In this document: in pieces, positions 21,741-33,667 of the stretch | Layout of the letters: every line of letters begins with the position of its first letter | Position numbering within the stretch: the stretch's first letter is position 1 | Assembly: GCA_022559845.1 (NCBI GenBank) | Contig: CM040126.1 | Location: forward strand, 139,818,064-139,882,063 | DNA from: Amorphophallus konjac | Taxonomy: Eukaryota; Streptophyta; Magnoliopsida; Alismatales; Araceae | Direction of reading: 5' to 3' | DNA: 64,000 nt | Notes under the pieces: generated by a model | Told to the model about the DNA's origin: nothing | The model's database searches: none | What the model saw: the letters and a program-made list of their open reading frames with translations, nothing else | Translations under genes and position numbers: made by a program

Positions 21741-23815
21741 GCCGGCCCGCCATGAGTCAGCCTTCCGCCACATATCCCTCCACGAGCCAACCTCCCGCCT
21801 CTACGTACCTATACGCCTCCGCATATCAACCTTCCATGAGTCAGCCTCCCGCATCCACATACCCGTCTCCATCTCCACTTTCGGTCAAGGGAACACCACA
21901 TCCTGAACAAGTAGATGCCATCTACATACCCCCTCATCCTGTTCCACACATGCCATCACCAAAGCCCTCCACCACTAGCCACGCACTCCTGCCTACGCAA
22001 CCTCCACTTCCGTCTCCACAACCTTCTCCACCATTACATATCCCTCATCATCCACCTTGCCCGAAGCAGGCTCCTCGCCTTCCATTGCCAGAGTGTTTCA
22101 CCGATATATTTTGGGCTTTGATGGCCACTCACGCATTGCCGTTCTCTCCGGCTGTGCCCTGCCGACCCGCGGTCGGGGATATGCTTCAGTTCTGTTATTT
22201 CCACTGCCAGCAGGGGCATTTGGTTAAGGATTGTCCCGAGTTCCAGGATTATGTTTATGACCTGGAAGCTAAGAAAAGGATTGATTGGGCCGCTATGCAT
22301 AAAGTCATTTTACATCTCCGCAGCCAATAGCAGCAGCAAGAAGTTCAGCCTGGGCAGCCGTCTCTGTTACTTCAAGACCAGGGGCACCCCTGTGGTTCTT
22401 TATCTAGCAATGCACCCGCTCCATCACCTACTCAGTTACCTCTGCCATCTCCTATCCAATCTCCGCAACCTCCACAAACCCAATCCTCTACTCAGGCTAG
22501 TGCCACCCCTTCTTCTCCCGCCGCAACTACCACTAATTCTATCCTTAACACCGCTCGACGCATTGTGTCGACACGTCGACGGTGGACACCACAACCTCCC
22601 TCTTCACCCTCTCCACCTCCATGTCCACTACCCCCATCACCTTCATCACTATCCTCACCATCTCCATTGCCATCACCATCCTCACCATCTCCATTGCCAT
22701 CACCACCTCCATCTCCACCCTCGCCTCCATCTCTGCCATCACCTTTGCCCGAGCCTGAGCAAGCCACACCTTTTCCTTTACCTTTACCCTCAGCCACGCC
22801 TTCACCTTCGCCTTTGTCGCCACACGAGCCTATCATCGCCACATCGCCTGCGCCTTCACTTTCCATCACCACTCCCGTTGGAGCCTCCATGCCTTACAAA
22901 CTTTCACATGTTCCACCCAAACATATTCCCTTTACTTCTCCAACCACTTCCACCCGACGGAGCGGGTGTGCGCTTCCTTTGGTGCCCCTTGGGTCTAATC
23001 CCTAGGGAGACAATAAGCCAAGTCAGGATGATTCAGTGCCGGCCGTGCATTTCAAGATTCAAGATTTTATCTATCGGATGCCGGTTCGTGTCCTCGTTCC
23101 TGGTTATTTTGGGGATGATGCGCCTCTACTTTCAAAGATGAGAGTTGCTAAGAAGAGTTCCCTTGAGTTGATGCCAGTTTCTTCCCGAGCGAGGCCGGTG
23201 GCAATCTCCTTGCTCGCCGGAAAGTTCACCATTGATGCTATTATTTCTCCTCGCTCTATTGATGTTCAGATGACAGGCCAAGAAGGGTTCTCTACACGTG
23301 TTGTGCTAACGCATACGGCCGCCAAGCAGATTATGGGTTCTATGTTCGAGGGGAAATTGGCCATATCTTCTACATTTTTCGGGGATATTCTGCACTTGTT
23401 ATGCAATCTTCCTCAGTTTATTAGCAAGCCAGCCATGTCAACGCCGTGTATTACTCTCCCTCAGCTTCACCCGTCTCTTCTAGCAAGAGAGTTACGCTTC
23501 AAGTCTGATTGCCGAGTGGAGCTGCCAAATCTAATGCTACTTGTGCCAAGTAACACGACTCCATGGTTTTATGATATTCAACATTATGAGGAGTTAGTTG
23601 TTCAAGAATGTCCATCTACTGTTGTTAGGACTGGGTGTCTAGGGGCAACTGCCCTGATGAAGCTGCATATTCATGACCAGGCCAGGCCATCTGTCAGGTG
23701 GACCCGTTATTTGAGAAAGAATTACAGATTGAGAAGGTCGAAGGTCCGAGTCCGCGCCAGGCGAGTCCATGTTCAAGAAGTATCAGCTAAGAAGAGGCGG
23801 CGGCGTAAGTTTTAA
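21737..23815 (+). pseudogene. B1 ORF2: knuckle, Ser/Pro-rich linker, unknown domain, basic tail
   Basis: One frame runs from ATG 21737 to TAA 23813-23815 with two in-frame TAG codons (22328-22330 and 23003-23005). Parts in order: a Pro/Ser-rich region; a zinc-knuckle-like CYFHCQQGHLVKDC (CX2HX4HX4C, about 22193-22240); a long Ser/Pro-rich linker (22560-22900); an unrecognised globular-looking region (about 23036-23700, including GKFTIDAIISPRSIDVQM and GYFGDDAPL); and a very basic C terminus ending KKRRRRKF. The knuckle marks the first part as the nucleocapsid end of Gag. The last region is not a protease, reverse transcriptase or integrase that I know. A short part of it is also recognisable in A1 (12960-13010). 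Confidence 0.6.
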
Positions 23816-26800
23816 GGGCCGTCAGTTATGCACTCAGGGGTCCACTTCTCTTCCTTCTTCTTCCTTTCACTCGTCATTTCTTCTGCTCGGTTCCCACCCC
23901 TGGGTGGTGTATCTGACCTCTCCTTATTCTCCCTCCACGATTCTCTCCTCCCATCTCAGGTCCGCGAATCCCCGTTCTTCCTTTTCCCATCCGGAACCTA
24001 CGAACTTTCCATCTCCTCACCATGCTCGGCCTCAGCCTATGTCCTCCTCTGATTCTTCTCCTCCGGTATCTCCGGGTTCTTCTTATTCCCCGACCTTGTC
24101 GGGTGTCTCCCATTCTCCCTCTCCGGCACTGTCGGATGATTCTCGTCCCTCTTCTTTGACCACGTCGGATGATTCTTCTTATCATCTTTCTACTCTCTCC
24201 TTTCACCCTTTCGGGGTCATTACCCTTTCTCTTGCTATTTTCGAGGCTTTAGTCCACCTTGATCTTGGCTAATCTGGTTTCTTCTGTAATTGGTTCCTTG
24301 TTATCAAGGCCTCTGTGCCTTAACGAGGGAGTTCTAGCCCTCGTCTCTCTTCCTTTTTATCCTTATTCGTCTAGTTTAATGTCTGCCGCTCCACCATGTA
24401 GAGGAATCTTTGATCCTTTGCTATCCTCTCTCTTTCGTCCTGTCAAGCAAGGAATACAAAGCTCGTGCTGCACAAAGCTCGATGATCAAAATCATGTCAG
24501 GATGCTACTTCCACACTATGGATTTGCGAGGTATCATTATTTTGTGCAAGAATATGCTATCATTTTCATTATACTTCATGCACATACTAATAATGCTATT
24601 CCTCAACATGGTTAAGTGGATTTTAGAGAATTTGCTTAGTTAAGCTTAGTCAAATGAGTTTGCTTCTGCAGCATCCTTAGGCCAGTGATAGCTCCACGCT
24701 AGGAGTCTAGTTCTTTCCCTGATCGTTGAGGGTGACCTTTGAGCATGGGTTTTTCACACACTACACGGTAAGCCATAGCCAATCTCTCTAGTGCAACACC
24801 GTTGCTGCTTTGGCCATACTTTGGGTATGCACGAAGGCGTTTTCTCTTCTCTACTCGGCCAAGTGTAGGGGTAAGAGATGGATGGATGAGATGACCAACC
24901 TAGACACTCTCTAATACGAGAGAGGTCTCAAATAGGGACAGTCTTGCCCCTCGAAAGTGAGCTTTCATGTAATATCTAGCCAATAAGGGTTGTCGAAATC
25001 ATATATGGACGAATCAATGATGAATCAAAGGCATGGCAAGAGTGGCAGTACAGTTCCCCGCGGGACGTCATGAGCCCGGTCGCATGCGTGCCTAATAGAT
25101 ATGGATCTCAAAATCAAAGACACAACGCCCCGGCGCAACAGACCTACTCTTTGAGGGGTGGTGCCCTGGAAGGAATTCAAGTCCTGATGTCTCCCATCCT
25201 GCATAAAGCTTGTCTCTAATTTTTCTTCTATTTCTCCCTCTTAGGCTGGGTTGTATCCCGAGTATGGCCTTAGTAGGGGCACCGTTCTTTAGAGACTGTT
25301 GGTTATGGTAAGTCACCCTAACATGCACGCCCTACTTAAGGGAAGTCTTTAATGAAAAGGGTAGGAACGACGATCCCTGGCCAGTAGTTTGAGCCCGTCT
25401 TTGGGTGTTGCAGATTGCTTTGTCAAAATTCAAAAAAATGAAATATTATCAAAATCTAAAAAAAAATGAAATATTATCAAAATTCCAAAAAACAAATATG
25501 TCAAAATTTCAAAAAAATCAAATATGTCAAAATTCCAAAAAAAAATCAAATATGTCAAAAATCCCAAAACTTTGAATATGGTAAAAAAATTCAGAAATAC
25601 AAAAAATCTAAAAATACTTCTCTTTTGCTTCTTTTATTTTTTATCTTGAGGACAGATACGTAATCTATTTGCTAAGTGTGCAGGCTGCAGGTTGCAGGTT
25701 CAAGCTTTCCTTATTCTATCTTTCACTCTGCCTCCTGCTCATATTCTTCGATCTGTACTCATCTCTTCAATCCTATCTCTGGATCTATTCTGAAGCTCAT
25801 GGCCTTCTCAGCTTTCGCTTATCTACTTAATCATATCTCCATGAGAGGCATTGTCTCACGATTTTGAACCTGGCGGTTCCGCTTCATCTGATCTTGGGCT
25901 TTGATTGAAGAATGTGTTTGTTGTCTTTATCATGTCTATGGTCCTCCATGTCTTTTGTCCCGATGTGTCCTTGTCATATGTGTCTATGTCCTCTCATGTT
26001 GGTCGTATCTTTATCCCGCCGTGTCATTCATCACGCGTGTCCCCATCCTGCCATATCATTCATCGCACGTGTCTTTGTCCTCCGTGGTATTGTCACCCCA
26101 CGTGTCTTTGTCCCACCATGTCCTTATAGCACTGCGTGTGCTATCCCGCCATGTGCGTGTTGTCTTGTCCCACCGTGCCTTTAGTCACATGCATGCTTGC
26201 CATTTGTTTGTTTGTTATGTTTCATCCATCTTCGTTATGTTATGTTGTGGCATGTTTCGTTCATATTTCTCTTATTATGTTATGTTCATGTCATGCTCGT
26301 ACATATTCGTTCATGTTCACATCATGTTTATTCATATTGTTGTTGTCTTATTTGAAAATCCATAAAAAGTAGAAATCAAAAATTCCAAAAAAATACCGTT
26401 TCGCTTGGCAAGTAAGTCAGGTATGGCTCTCTATCCCTACTCATTGTTGCATTACTATATGGTATCTACCTTATTATAGCCTCTCAAGGACCGGCTGGTT
26501 GCCCGTGTGTTCTGGGATCTGATGTTCCCCTTTAACAAAAACGATGATGATCTAGGAGCATACGGTTAATCGTTGGATAGGCCGCTCGGTTGAGTCGGGT
26601 GGGGGACGATGGACTCTGTCTCGCACGCCGTGGTTGCAGAAGATTCTTGACCTCGTCCTGGCTCATTCTAGCAATATGATCCTTGAGTACTTTCTATTTT
26701 ATCTTTCTTTGCATTAGTTTTGATGATTTCTTTATTTTAGCCGAGCATGCATCATGTCATTTTGAGCATTCATGCCTCGTGATCCATTCAACGATTTCTC

Positions 26801-27295
26801 CTCAGCAATGGTTAATTGCACTTAAGCTCTCTTGGGTAAGAGATTCCTCATTCCACTCTGAATTCAAACGATTTTTCTGATCTTGCCGCTTGGTCTGTTT
26901 GTCGAGCGTGATTCCTATCTGGATTTTATCTCAGTCATATCTTTCTTTTTCCAGCTCTTATGATGTGTTCCTGCTGACCCACTCATTGTCTGTGGATTGT
27001 GTCCCCGATGAGGCTGGTCGTGTTTCCTTTCTTTTCTTAGTTTAGTTCTCCAGACATGTCTCATCCATGTCAATCATTCCTTGTGGTTAGTTCGGCATTT
27101 TTGGGAGAATTCCTATCGCTTGTTGGTTGTGACGGGTGTTTTTTTACCTTGATGCCCACTTATCAATTCTCTCCGCTTCATCTCCGTTTCATCTCCATTT
27201 CACGTCGCTATCACTTTCGCTCCATCTCCTTTCCATTTCGCCTCCGCGTAACTTTCGCTCGTTCCCTTGCAAAGCAGACATCAAGGAGGGGCATC
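23816..27295 (+). other. B1 non-coding 3' internal region
   Basis: A Ser/Pro-biased stretch to about 24272 parallels the A1 tail. Then follow the landmarks shared with A1: GAGGGAGTTCTAGCCCTCG (24324), CGCTAGGAGT (about 24699), GAGATGACCAACCTAG (24888) and an A-rich array of AATATGTCAAAATTCC-like units (25430-25620). From 25930 to 26200 degenerate CACGTGTCTTTGTCCC units make spurious Cys-rich ORFs. The polypurine tract is at 27283-27295. I see no gene. Confidence 0.65.
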
Positions 27296-29287
27296 TGTTG
27301 ACACCCGTTTTAGCCCACAAGTTGTGTCATTTCTCTTATTCATCATTTTTGATGTCTCGAAGTAACCATTATTTTGGAGCTTCCTTGGATGGACTTTGAG
27401 CGCATTTTTACCATTCCCTATCCTTTGAGTCTTGGAGATCATGATTTCTTAGAGCCCTGGAGCTTATCTTATCAAATTCTGACTTCCAAGTCGACTTACG
27501 GCCCATTTAGGCCGGCTTCTATCAAGCAATCGGCTCTCTCTCACTGTGCAGTCCTGAAAGTGGTTCTTTTTCACCCTCTTTCAGTCCTATATTCAAAAAG
27601 TTGTCTTCACCAAAGTTATTCATCTTTCAACGGTCTACAATTTCTTCTTCTACGCCATTGGCCAGTTCTGCCCCGATTGTGAGTTATGTGCATTTTTCCA
27701 GCAGGCTGTGCTGTTCACCTATGTCCCAGAATTTTTCTCTCTCTTCCAGCCCCATTTTCTCCCTCTTCTGATCATTTTCTCATCTTGCTTTATTCATAAA
27801 AGTTGTTCCTCTCTCAGTTATCTACAATATCTTCTTCTACCACTTTCGCTAGGTCTGTCCCGTTTGAGAGCTACGCTTCAATTTCCAAAGTCACGCGCAG
27901 TCTGCCCGGAATCTGGGCTTCATCGATGTGAAGGTCTAGTGTAGGTGCGTTACATCAGTGTAACGGACTATCGTAAGACCGTCAGAGCATTGTGACGGTC
28001 TACTGTAGATGCATCACAATCAAACTTGCCCGAAATCATCCCGTTCGACCCCTAGAGTGTGACGGACCTACCCTAGTTCGTTACATCACTCTGACGGTCT
28101 TATGATAGACCGTTACACGCACCTGAGAGTCCAATTCGTGCTGGACTCTACTCCGTTTCTATGCGCCGTGGCCCCCTTGCAGAGTCCATAACTTCTTGAA
28201 TTCTACTCCGAATTGAGCGCCGTTTGTTCCTATGGTTTCTCCTTGGTATTATCTTGAATTCAGTCCAAAGAACTCCAAATTTCATTAGCTATATCTCTCG
28301 GGAGCTGGGTCGCAAGATCAGGATTTAAGTATCCTAGTTCAACTAAAACTCTGCAGATAAGGCTCCGGGGCTACCTTCCAAGAGCCATATCTTCTAGAAT
28401 CCTCCTCCGAATTGATCCCCGTTTGTTCCTATCTCTTGTCCTTAGTATTATCTCGAGTTTGATCTAGAGAACCTGATTTATCTTGGACTCTATCTCCGGG
28501 AATCGTGATAAGAAGATGAGGCTTTCTTACAAAACTCTATAAAAACTGCCCAGTTCGCAGTTGCAAAGGGGGGCTCTTTCCAGACGTGGGGCGAAGCCAT
28601 GCTGCAACGCCGACTCACAACTTCGACCCTATCTTGAAGAGGGAAGTATTAGCTTTCAATTCCATCCTTCTGGGCTTGATTTCATGGTCTACACTTTTAG
28701 TTCTAGTCTCCTCAAAATCACAAATCATCACAGTTTTCTGCATTTTCTGCTACACATGCGTTTTTCTCCGTTTTGCATCATTGATTTCTCTCTATTCTCT
28801 CAATCAAATCTCATGATTTCAAATCTCATGCATGCACAACACACCCACCTATCTTTTCCACCCTTCCATAGGAGTTAAAAACCTCCCCCCGGTGCGTTCT
28901 CCCCCTTTTATTCATGCTATTTTATCACTTTGGGCAGATTTCTACACTTCATGTTCTAATGGGTTTTTACCTTTGTGTTTCATCTTTATTTTGTAGGAGA
29001 GCATGAATACAACGTGAGGCCCTCTTCATCTAGCCGGCTGGAAGGAGAGGAGGTCGATCCCACACCATTCCCCGCATCCCGTTCTTAAGCGCGATCAAGT
29101 CTTCATACTTTTCCGAGGTACACAGCGCCGTTGCACTCCTTTCTTCATCCTTGCGGCGTTGTTAATCCTTGGTGGTGATCACGGTTAGTATTTCTATCCT
29201 TTCATCCCCCTTGTCTTTGATTCACATGTTTATGCATGTATGTATTTAATGGGGGCGGGATAGGAATCTAATTAAAACAAATCAACA
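27296..29287 (+). repeat. 3' LTR of element B1 (1992 bp)
   Basis: Starts TGTTGACACCCG directly after the polypurine tract and ends ATCAACA before the target copy ATCTC. The sequence is collinear with the 5' LTR. Confidence 0.9.
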
Positions 29288-29292
29288 ATCTC

Positions 29293-30749
29293 ATATTACT
29301 TATAGTACCCCAATTTGACCCTCAAATCGACCTTGTTTGAGTGTTTTCCCCACTTTTCTTGGATCTTTGGCTTTTCCCTATTTTTTCCAATTTTTCTGGA
29401 TTTTCTCGATATTTTTCTCCATGTTGATGGATTTTAAAGAAATAAAGGCTATATGGGTGGATGCCATTTCTTTTAATTAATAAAAAAATAAAAATAAAAG
29501 GAGTTGGCGCCAACATGGTTGGACGCCCATTCATGATTTTTTATTTTTTATTTCATTGTAGGCGTTCATTCTAGGCCATTTTGAGTGGGTTTTTTGGGTC
29601 GAAAAAATGTGAAAAAAATATATTTTGAATCAGCACACTCAAACGTCCTTCCATAAAAAAATAAAAATAAAATAAAATATAAAAAGAAATGTGGGCACCC
29701 ATTCTTTATCAGTTTGTTTTGATTTTGTTTTATGCGTCTGAGCCCATTGATGCTCATTCTTGTGTTATTCCGAGTCCGGTTAAAACATGTATTTCTATAA
29801 TGAATGTCCAGAAGCCCAGACACGCATTCTATTCTGAATTTGGAAAATAATAGGGCTTGCCTTATTTGTTTTTACTAATTACGTCTGTTGCATTTGATGT
29901 TTATTTTATAAACGTCAAATACATATGACGCCATTTCCTCAATGGGCCTTTCCTTATTCTTTGTGTGTTGAAACTACGGCTGTTGCGGTTGACGTTTATT
30001 TATAATCGTCAACCATAGTTGACGCCATTTTTCGTGGAGGTTTTCGTGGAGTATCTTTCCTATTCTTTTATTTCCTTATGTGCGTCTATTGTGTCTGACG
30101 TTTATTTTATAAACGTCAGCTATATTCGACGCCATTTTCCTAAAGTTTCCTAAACTCGTTCGTAGCTCCTTCTTTCCTCGTTTTGCGATACATTTCAACT
30201 AGGGAAAGATTCCTGTGGCTTTCTGGAACTAGGGAGGATTCTTTCCGACATTTATCTCATTTCTAAAATCAATTTCCCTAATTGTTCTCGGATTAAAACC
30301 TATGCATCTCCCCATATAAAAACCCTACGGCTCTTGTCAAAAGAAGGCCGATTCCGATTAAGGGGAGGTGCTACTCGTTTACTGGCTGAGGAGGGAGTTC
30401 TCTGCACATAAAGGTTTATCTGTTTGTAGACTCCCCCCCGAACACTCATCCAAGGCCATCACAGGAGAAAACAATCCCAGGCTCCTCTTCTTTCTTTTAT
30501 ATTCTCTGTTCTATTTTCTCCATCAATTGTATTGCATGCATGCATTATTCACCCCTTATCACTTTAAGCTCAACCACGTTGAGCCATCCTTCAGTGCAAT
30601 ACTTGCATGCACCTTATCTTTACTTCATTTCTTCATATCATCATATCTCCCACCCTTTTGCATAAGGGGTTAAAGGGCTAAGGCCCGACAGGTATGTCAT
30701 CTTCCATGTTCTTTACATTACATGATTCATTTTGGATTTGATACTACGC
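29293..30749 (+). repeat. A1 3' LTR, continuation, truncated
   Basis: Continues the LTR interrupted at 17154, matching the 5' LTR from about 6357 to 7825. The last 322 bp of the LTR are missing. The break leads into 20 bp of filler (30750-30769) and then into a copy of sequence from the left flank of A1. Confidence 0.85.
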
Positions 30750-30769
30750 CCGCGTGTCCCTCTTTAAGG

Positions 30770-30797
30770 AAGTGGTTCCACATACCAAGAGGTGATA
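30770..30797 (-). pseudogene. NDUFV2: Truncated second copy of the complex I 24 kDa exon
   Basis: Only the first nine or so codons of the exon remain; the duplication breakpoint removes the rest. This copy reads LVCGTT, keeping the iron-sulfur Cys that is Tyr in the copy at 4604-4693. The Tyr is therefore a later mutation of the first copy. Confidence 0.65.
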
Positions 30798-31181
30798 CTT
30801 TACCAACCTTCACAGCACAGAGACATTGTAAACTAGTTGCATTCAAATGTGTTCTCTTCATCAATAATGCAATTTAAAGATGAACAAGAATCCTATATGC
30901 TAACTAACCTTTGACCGATTGAACATAGAATAAAATGTGACAACCTCATACACCCGAATAGGAGCCACTTCTATGATCTTAGCTACCTGTCATGAACAAC
31001 ACATAACTCAGATATGCAGGTGGGCACTGGCAATACAAAATGTGTCATGCTCGGATGTCAAGGGATATCAAAATAATAACGAAAATAAAAAATAGGCCTG
31101 CATGATAGGTAACAATCTACACAGGAAAACAACATAGCATAATAGCTCATGGTGTTCATCTAGATTTGCTTGGCTAAATAC

Positions 31182-31398
31182 CTACTAGCATCAAAAGAGT
31201 ACATCTCCCAGTCCCCCGATTGAGGGGGCTCCTGTGGTCTCCAGTGAAAAGTGTTGTACATCTGTATTTCCAGAAAACCTTTACTTTCCCCAGCTACAAA
31301 GCTAGCTTGGGGGCTGCTTTGAGAATAGCGGACCACCACCCCTTCTTCATCAGGAGCTATTGGGATCCCCTCAGTCACATGACTGAGAGGATCCAATT
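31182..31398 (-). pseudogene. Second copy of the unidentified 217-bp captured exon
   Basis: Same length, same AG and GT borders and an open frame, with a handful of amino-acid changes relative to 5078-5294 (for example WRPQEPP for WGPQEPP). There are no stops or indels in either copy. Product unknown. Confidence 0.55.
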
Positions 31399-33667
31399 CT
31401 AAGCACCCCACCCCCCAAAAAAAGAAAGGAAAGTCTCCATATGCATATTGCAAATCAACCATTAGCCCTTTTAACTATGCTGATCTATTGATATGTCACC
31501 ATTATTTTCTTCCCATTCTCGTGTACAAAGTAGCTAGATTACCATCCTGGAATGTGCATCAAAAGATAGAATAGGGAAATTTTGGCACGCTAGAAGACTT
31601 TCCACAAGCAAAAATAAAAAATCTTAACATACTAAAAGACCTTCAAAATGGTGCAAGAAGTCAGATTAGAAATGATCAAAATTCAGAAACGTAGTCTAGA
31701 GGTAGAATTGCAGATGAAGTATGATCCCATAAGCTAGAACAGTTGAGCAAACCCGTGTTTGCTTTAGTTTTCTGGTATCAAAAAGAGGAGGGCTGATCTG
31801 TTGGGTTTATTGGTCATTCTGAGCAATTGAGGTTTATTTGGTCTTAATGTCCATCTCCCTTGGCAATCAAAAAGTGGCACAAAGGGAACAAGAAGGCAAG
31901 CATAAAGATGCAATCAGATCAGAATAAGTGACTGAAAATATGATGTTGGAGGTGTCTTTAAGATCAAATAGACCGATAAAGTCACAAGACATTTAAAATC
32001 TGACAATAGACACTTAAAAAATAGCCTCATAAAGAAATAAATATGACATGATCTAGAAATATTTAAAATCAGGATACCTTGCATGGACAGGTAGGAAGCT
32101 ATTTATTGACTTTTTATTCCTGGCAAGTCAATCATAACACTCAATAAAAAAAAGATGAAGTGCCAGGTGAGACAATATTCCTGCAAAGTGGCTGTTATGG
32201 TGTATTTGGGGAGTTCCCTATGGTGGAGAACTGCTAGTTAGTTTCCAATAAAGCAAAAGGAGGCATGATGGATTGTAATTCATGCACAAACTGATGAATA
32301 TATCAATTATCACCTTATGTCATCCATTAACAGATGAATTGACTTATTTATCAGACCACATAAAAAGACACGATACCTGCTGCATAAAATATATAGAAAG
32401 CAATCAATATTGCCAGGTGTAGACACGGTAAAATTGACATTACTGTGAGTGCATCTAATAATACTTGTACTACCCTAATTTGACCCTCAAATCGACATTG
32501 TTTGAGTGTTTTTCCCCACTTTTCTTGGATCTCAGGCTTTTCCCAATTTTTCCTTATTTTTTCCTACTTTTTGGATTTTCTGAGTATTTTTCTCTATTTT
32601 AATGAATTTTAATGAAATAGTGGCTACATAGGTGGACGCCATTTCTTTTAATTAATAAAAAAATAAAAAGAAAAGGAATGGGCGCCAACATGGTTGGATG
32701 CCCATTCTCGATTTTTTTTCATTGCATGCGTTCATTCTAGGTCATTTTGAGTGGATTTTTTGGGTCGAAAAAATGTGAAAAAATATATTTGGAACTAGCA
32801 CACTCAAATGCCCATCCATAAAAAAAATTAAAAAAATAAAATACAAAAAGAAATGGCGCCCACAGGGGTGGGTGCCCATTCTTTATCAATTTGTTTTGAT
32901 TTTGTTTTATGCGTCTGAGCCCATTGACGCACATTCTTTGGTTTTTCTGAGTCTTGTTAAAACACGAATTTCTATAATGAACGTCTAGAAGCCCAGACAC
33001 GCATTTTGTTCTGAATTTTTGAAATAATAGGGCTTGCCTTATTTTTTTTTACTAATTGCGTCTATTGCATTTGACGTTTATTTTATAAACATCAAACACA
33101 TATGACACCATTTCCTCAATGGGCCTTTCCTTATTCTTTGTGTGTTGAAACTACGGCTATTGCGGTTGATGTTTATTTTATAAACGTCAACTATGGTTGA
33201 CGCCATTTTTCTTGGAGGTTTTCGTTGATTTTCTTTCCTATTCTTTTATTTGCTTATGTGCGTCTATTGTGTCTGACGTTTATTTTATAAATGTCAGCTA
33301 TATTCGACGCTATTTTTCTGAAGTTTCCCAAACTCGTCCGCAGCTCCTTCTTTCCTCGTTTTATGATCAGTTTCAACTGGGGAAAGATTCCTGTGGCTTT
33401 TTGGAACTGGGGAGGATTTTTTTCAACATTTATCTCATTTTTAAAAACAAATTTCTCTAATTGTTCTCGGATTAAAACCTACGCATCTCCCCATATAAAA
33501 ACCCTACGGCTCTTGTCAAAAGAAGGCCGATTCCGATTAAGGGGAGGTGCTGCCCGTTTACTGGTTGAGGAGGGAGTTCTCCGCGCATAAGGCTTTATCT
33601 GTTTACAGACTTCCTCCCGAACGCTCATCCAAGGCCATCACAGGAGAAAACAATCCCAGGCTCCTCT

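Larger units (their letters stand above)
17155..29287 (+). mobile_element. Element B1: non-autonomous Tat-like LTR retrotransposon
   Basis: Complete element of 12.1 kb: 5' LTR 17155-19138, PBS 19145-19162, internal ORFs 20569-23815, long non-coding 3' region, polypurine tract AAGGAGGGGCATC (27283-27295), 3' LTR 27296-29287. Perfect target duplication ATCTC at 17150-17154 and 29288-29292. The ORFs give Gag and a second unknown protein; no pol domain is found in any frame. The Gag has a CX2HX4HX4C knuckle like the Tat-type element at 58 kb, which links B1 to that lineage. It lies inside the 3' LTR of A1 and so is younger than A1. Confidence 0.9.
6317..30749 (+). mobile_element. Element A1: large non-autonomous LTR retrotransposon, with nested insertions
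   Basis: The 5' LTR is 6317-8147 and the primer site is at 8151. The internal region runs to 17114 and the 3' LTR starts at 17115 after a purine-rich tract (AAGGCGGGGTAGC). LTR ends are TGTAGA...TCTACA. The left target site is CCAGG (6312-6316). The 3' LTR is split at 17154 by element B1 and resumes at 29293. It is truncated at 30749, so the right target copy is lost. A solo LTR (11028-12470) sits in its first ORF. No protease, reverse transcriptase, RNase H or integrase is visible, so the element needs enzymes from elsewhere. Layout and 3' sequences parallel element B1. Confidence 0.85.

Noticed and set aside
22251..23141. 296-codon plus-strand ORF and overlapping Gly-rich minus-strand ORFs
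   Set aside because: They are shadows of the Ser/Pro-rich linker of B1 ORF2, caused by its repetitive composition.
25901..26372. Cys-rich overlapping ORFs
   Set aside because: They come from degenerate CACGTGTCTTTGTCCC-like repeats in three frames. No conserved frame, and the matching part of A1 lacks them.
30771..33667. Independent second insertion of an A-type element at the same target
   Set aside because: The flanking 1.65 kb, including the captured exons and the CCAGG junction, is duplicated too, and lengths match to one base, so it is a segmental duplicate.
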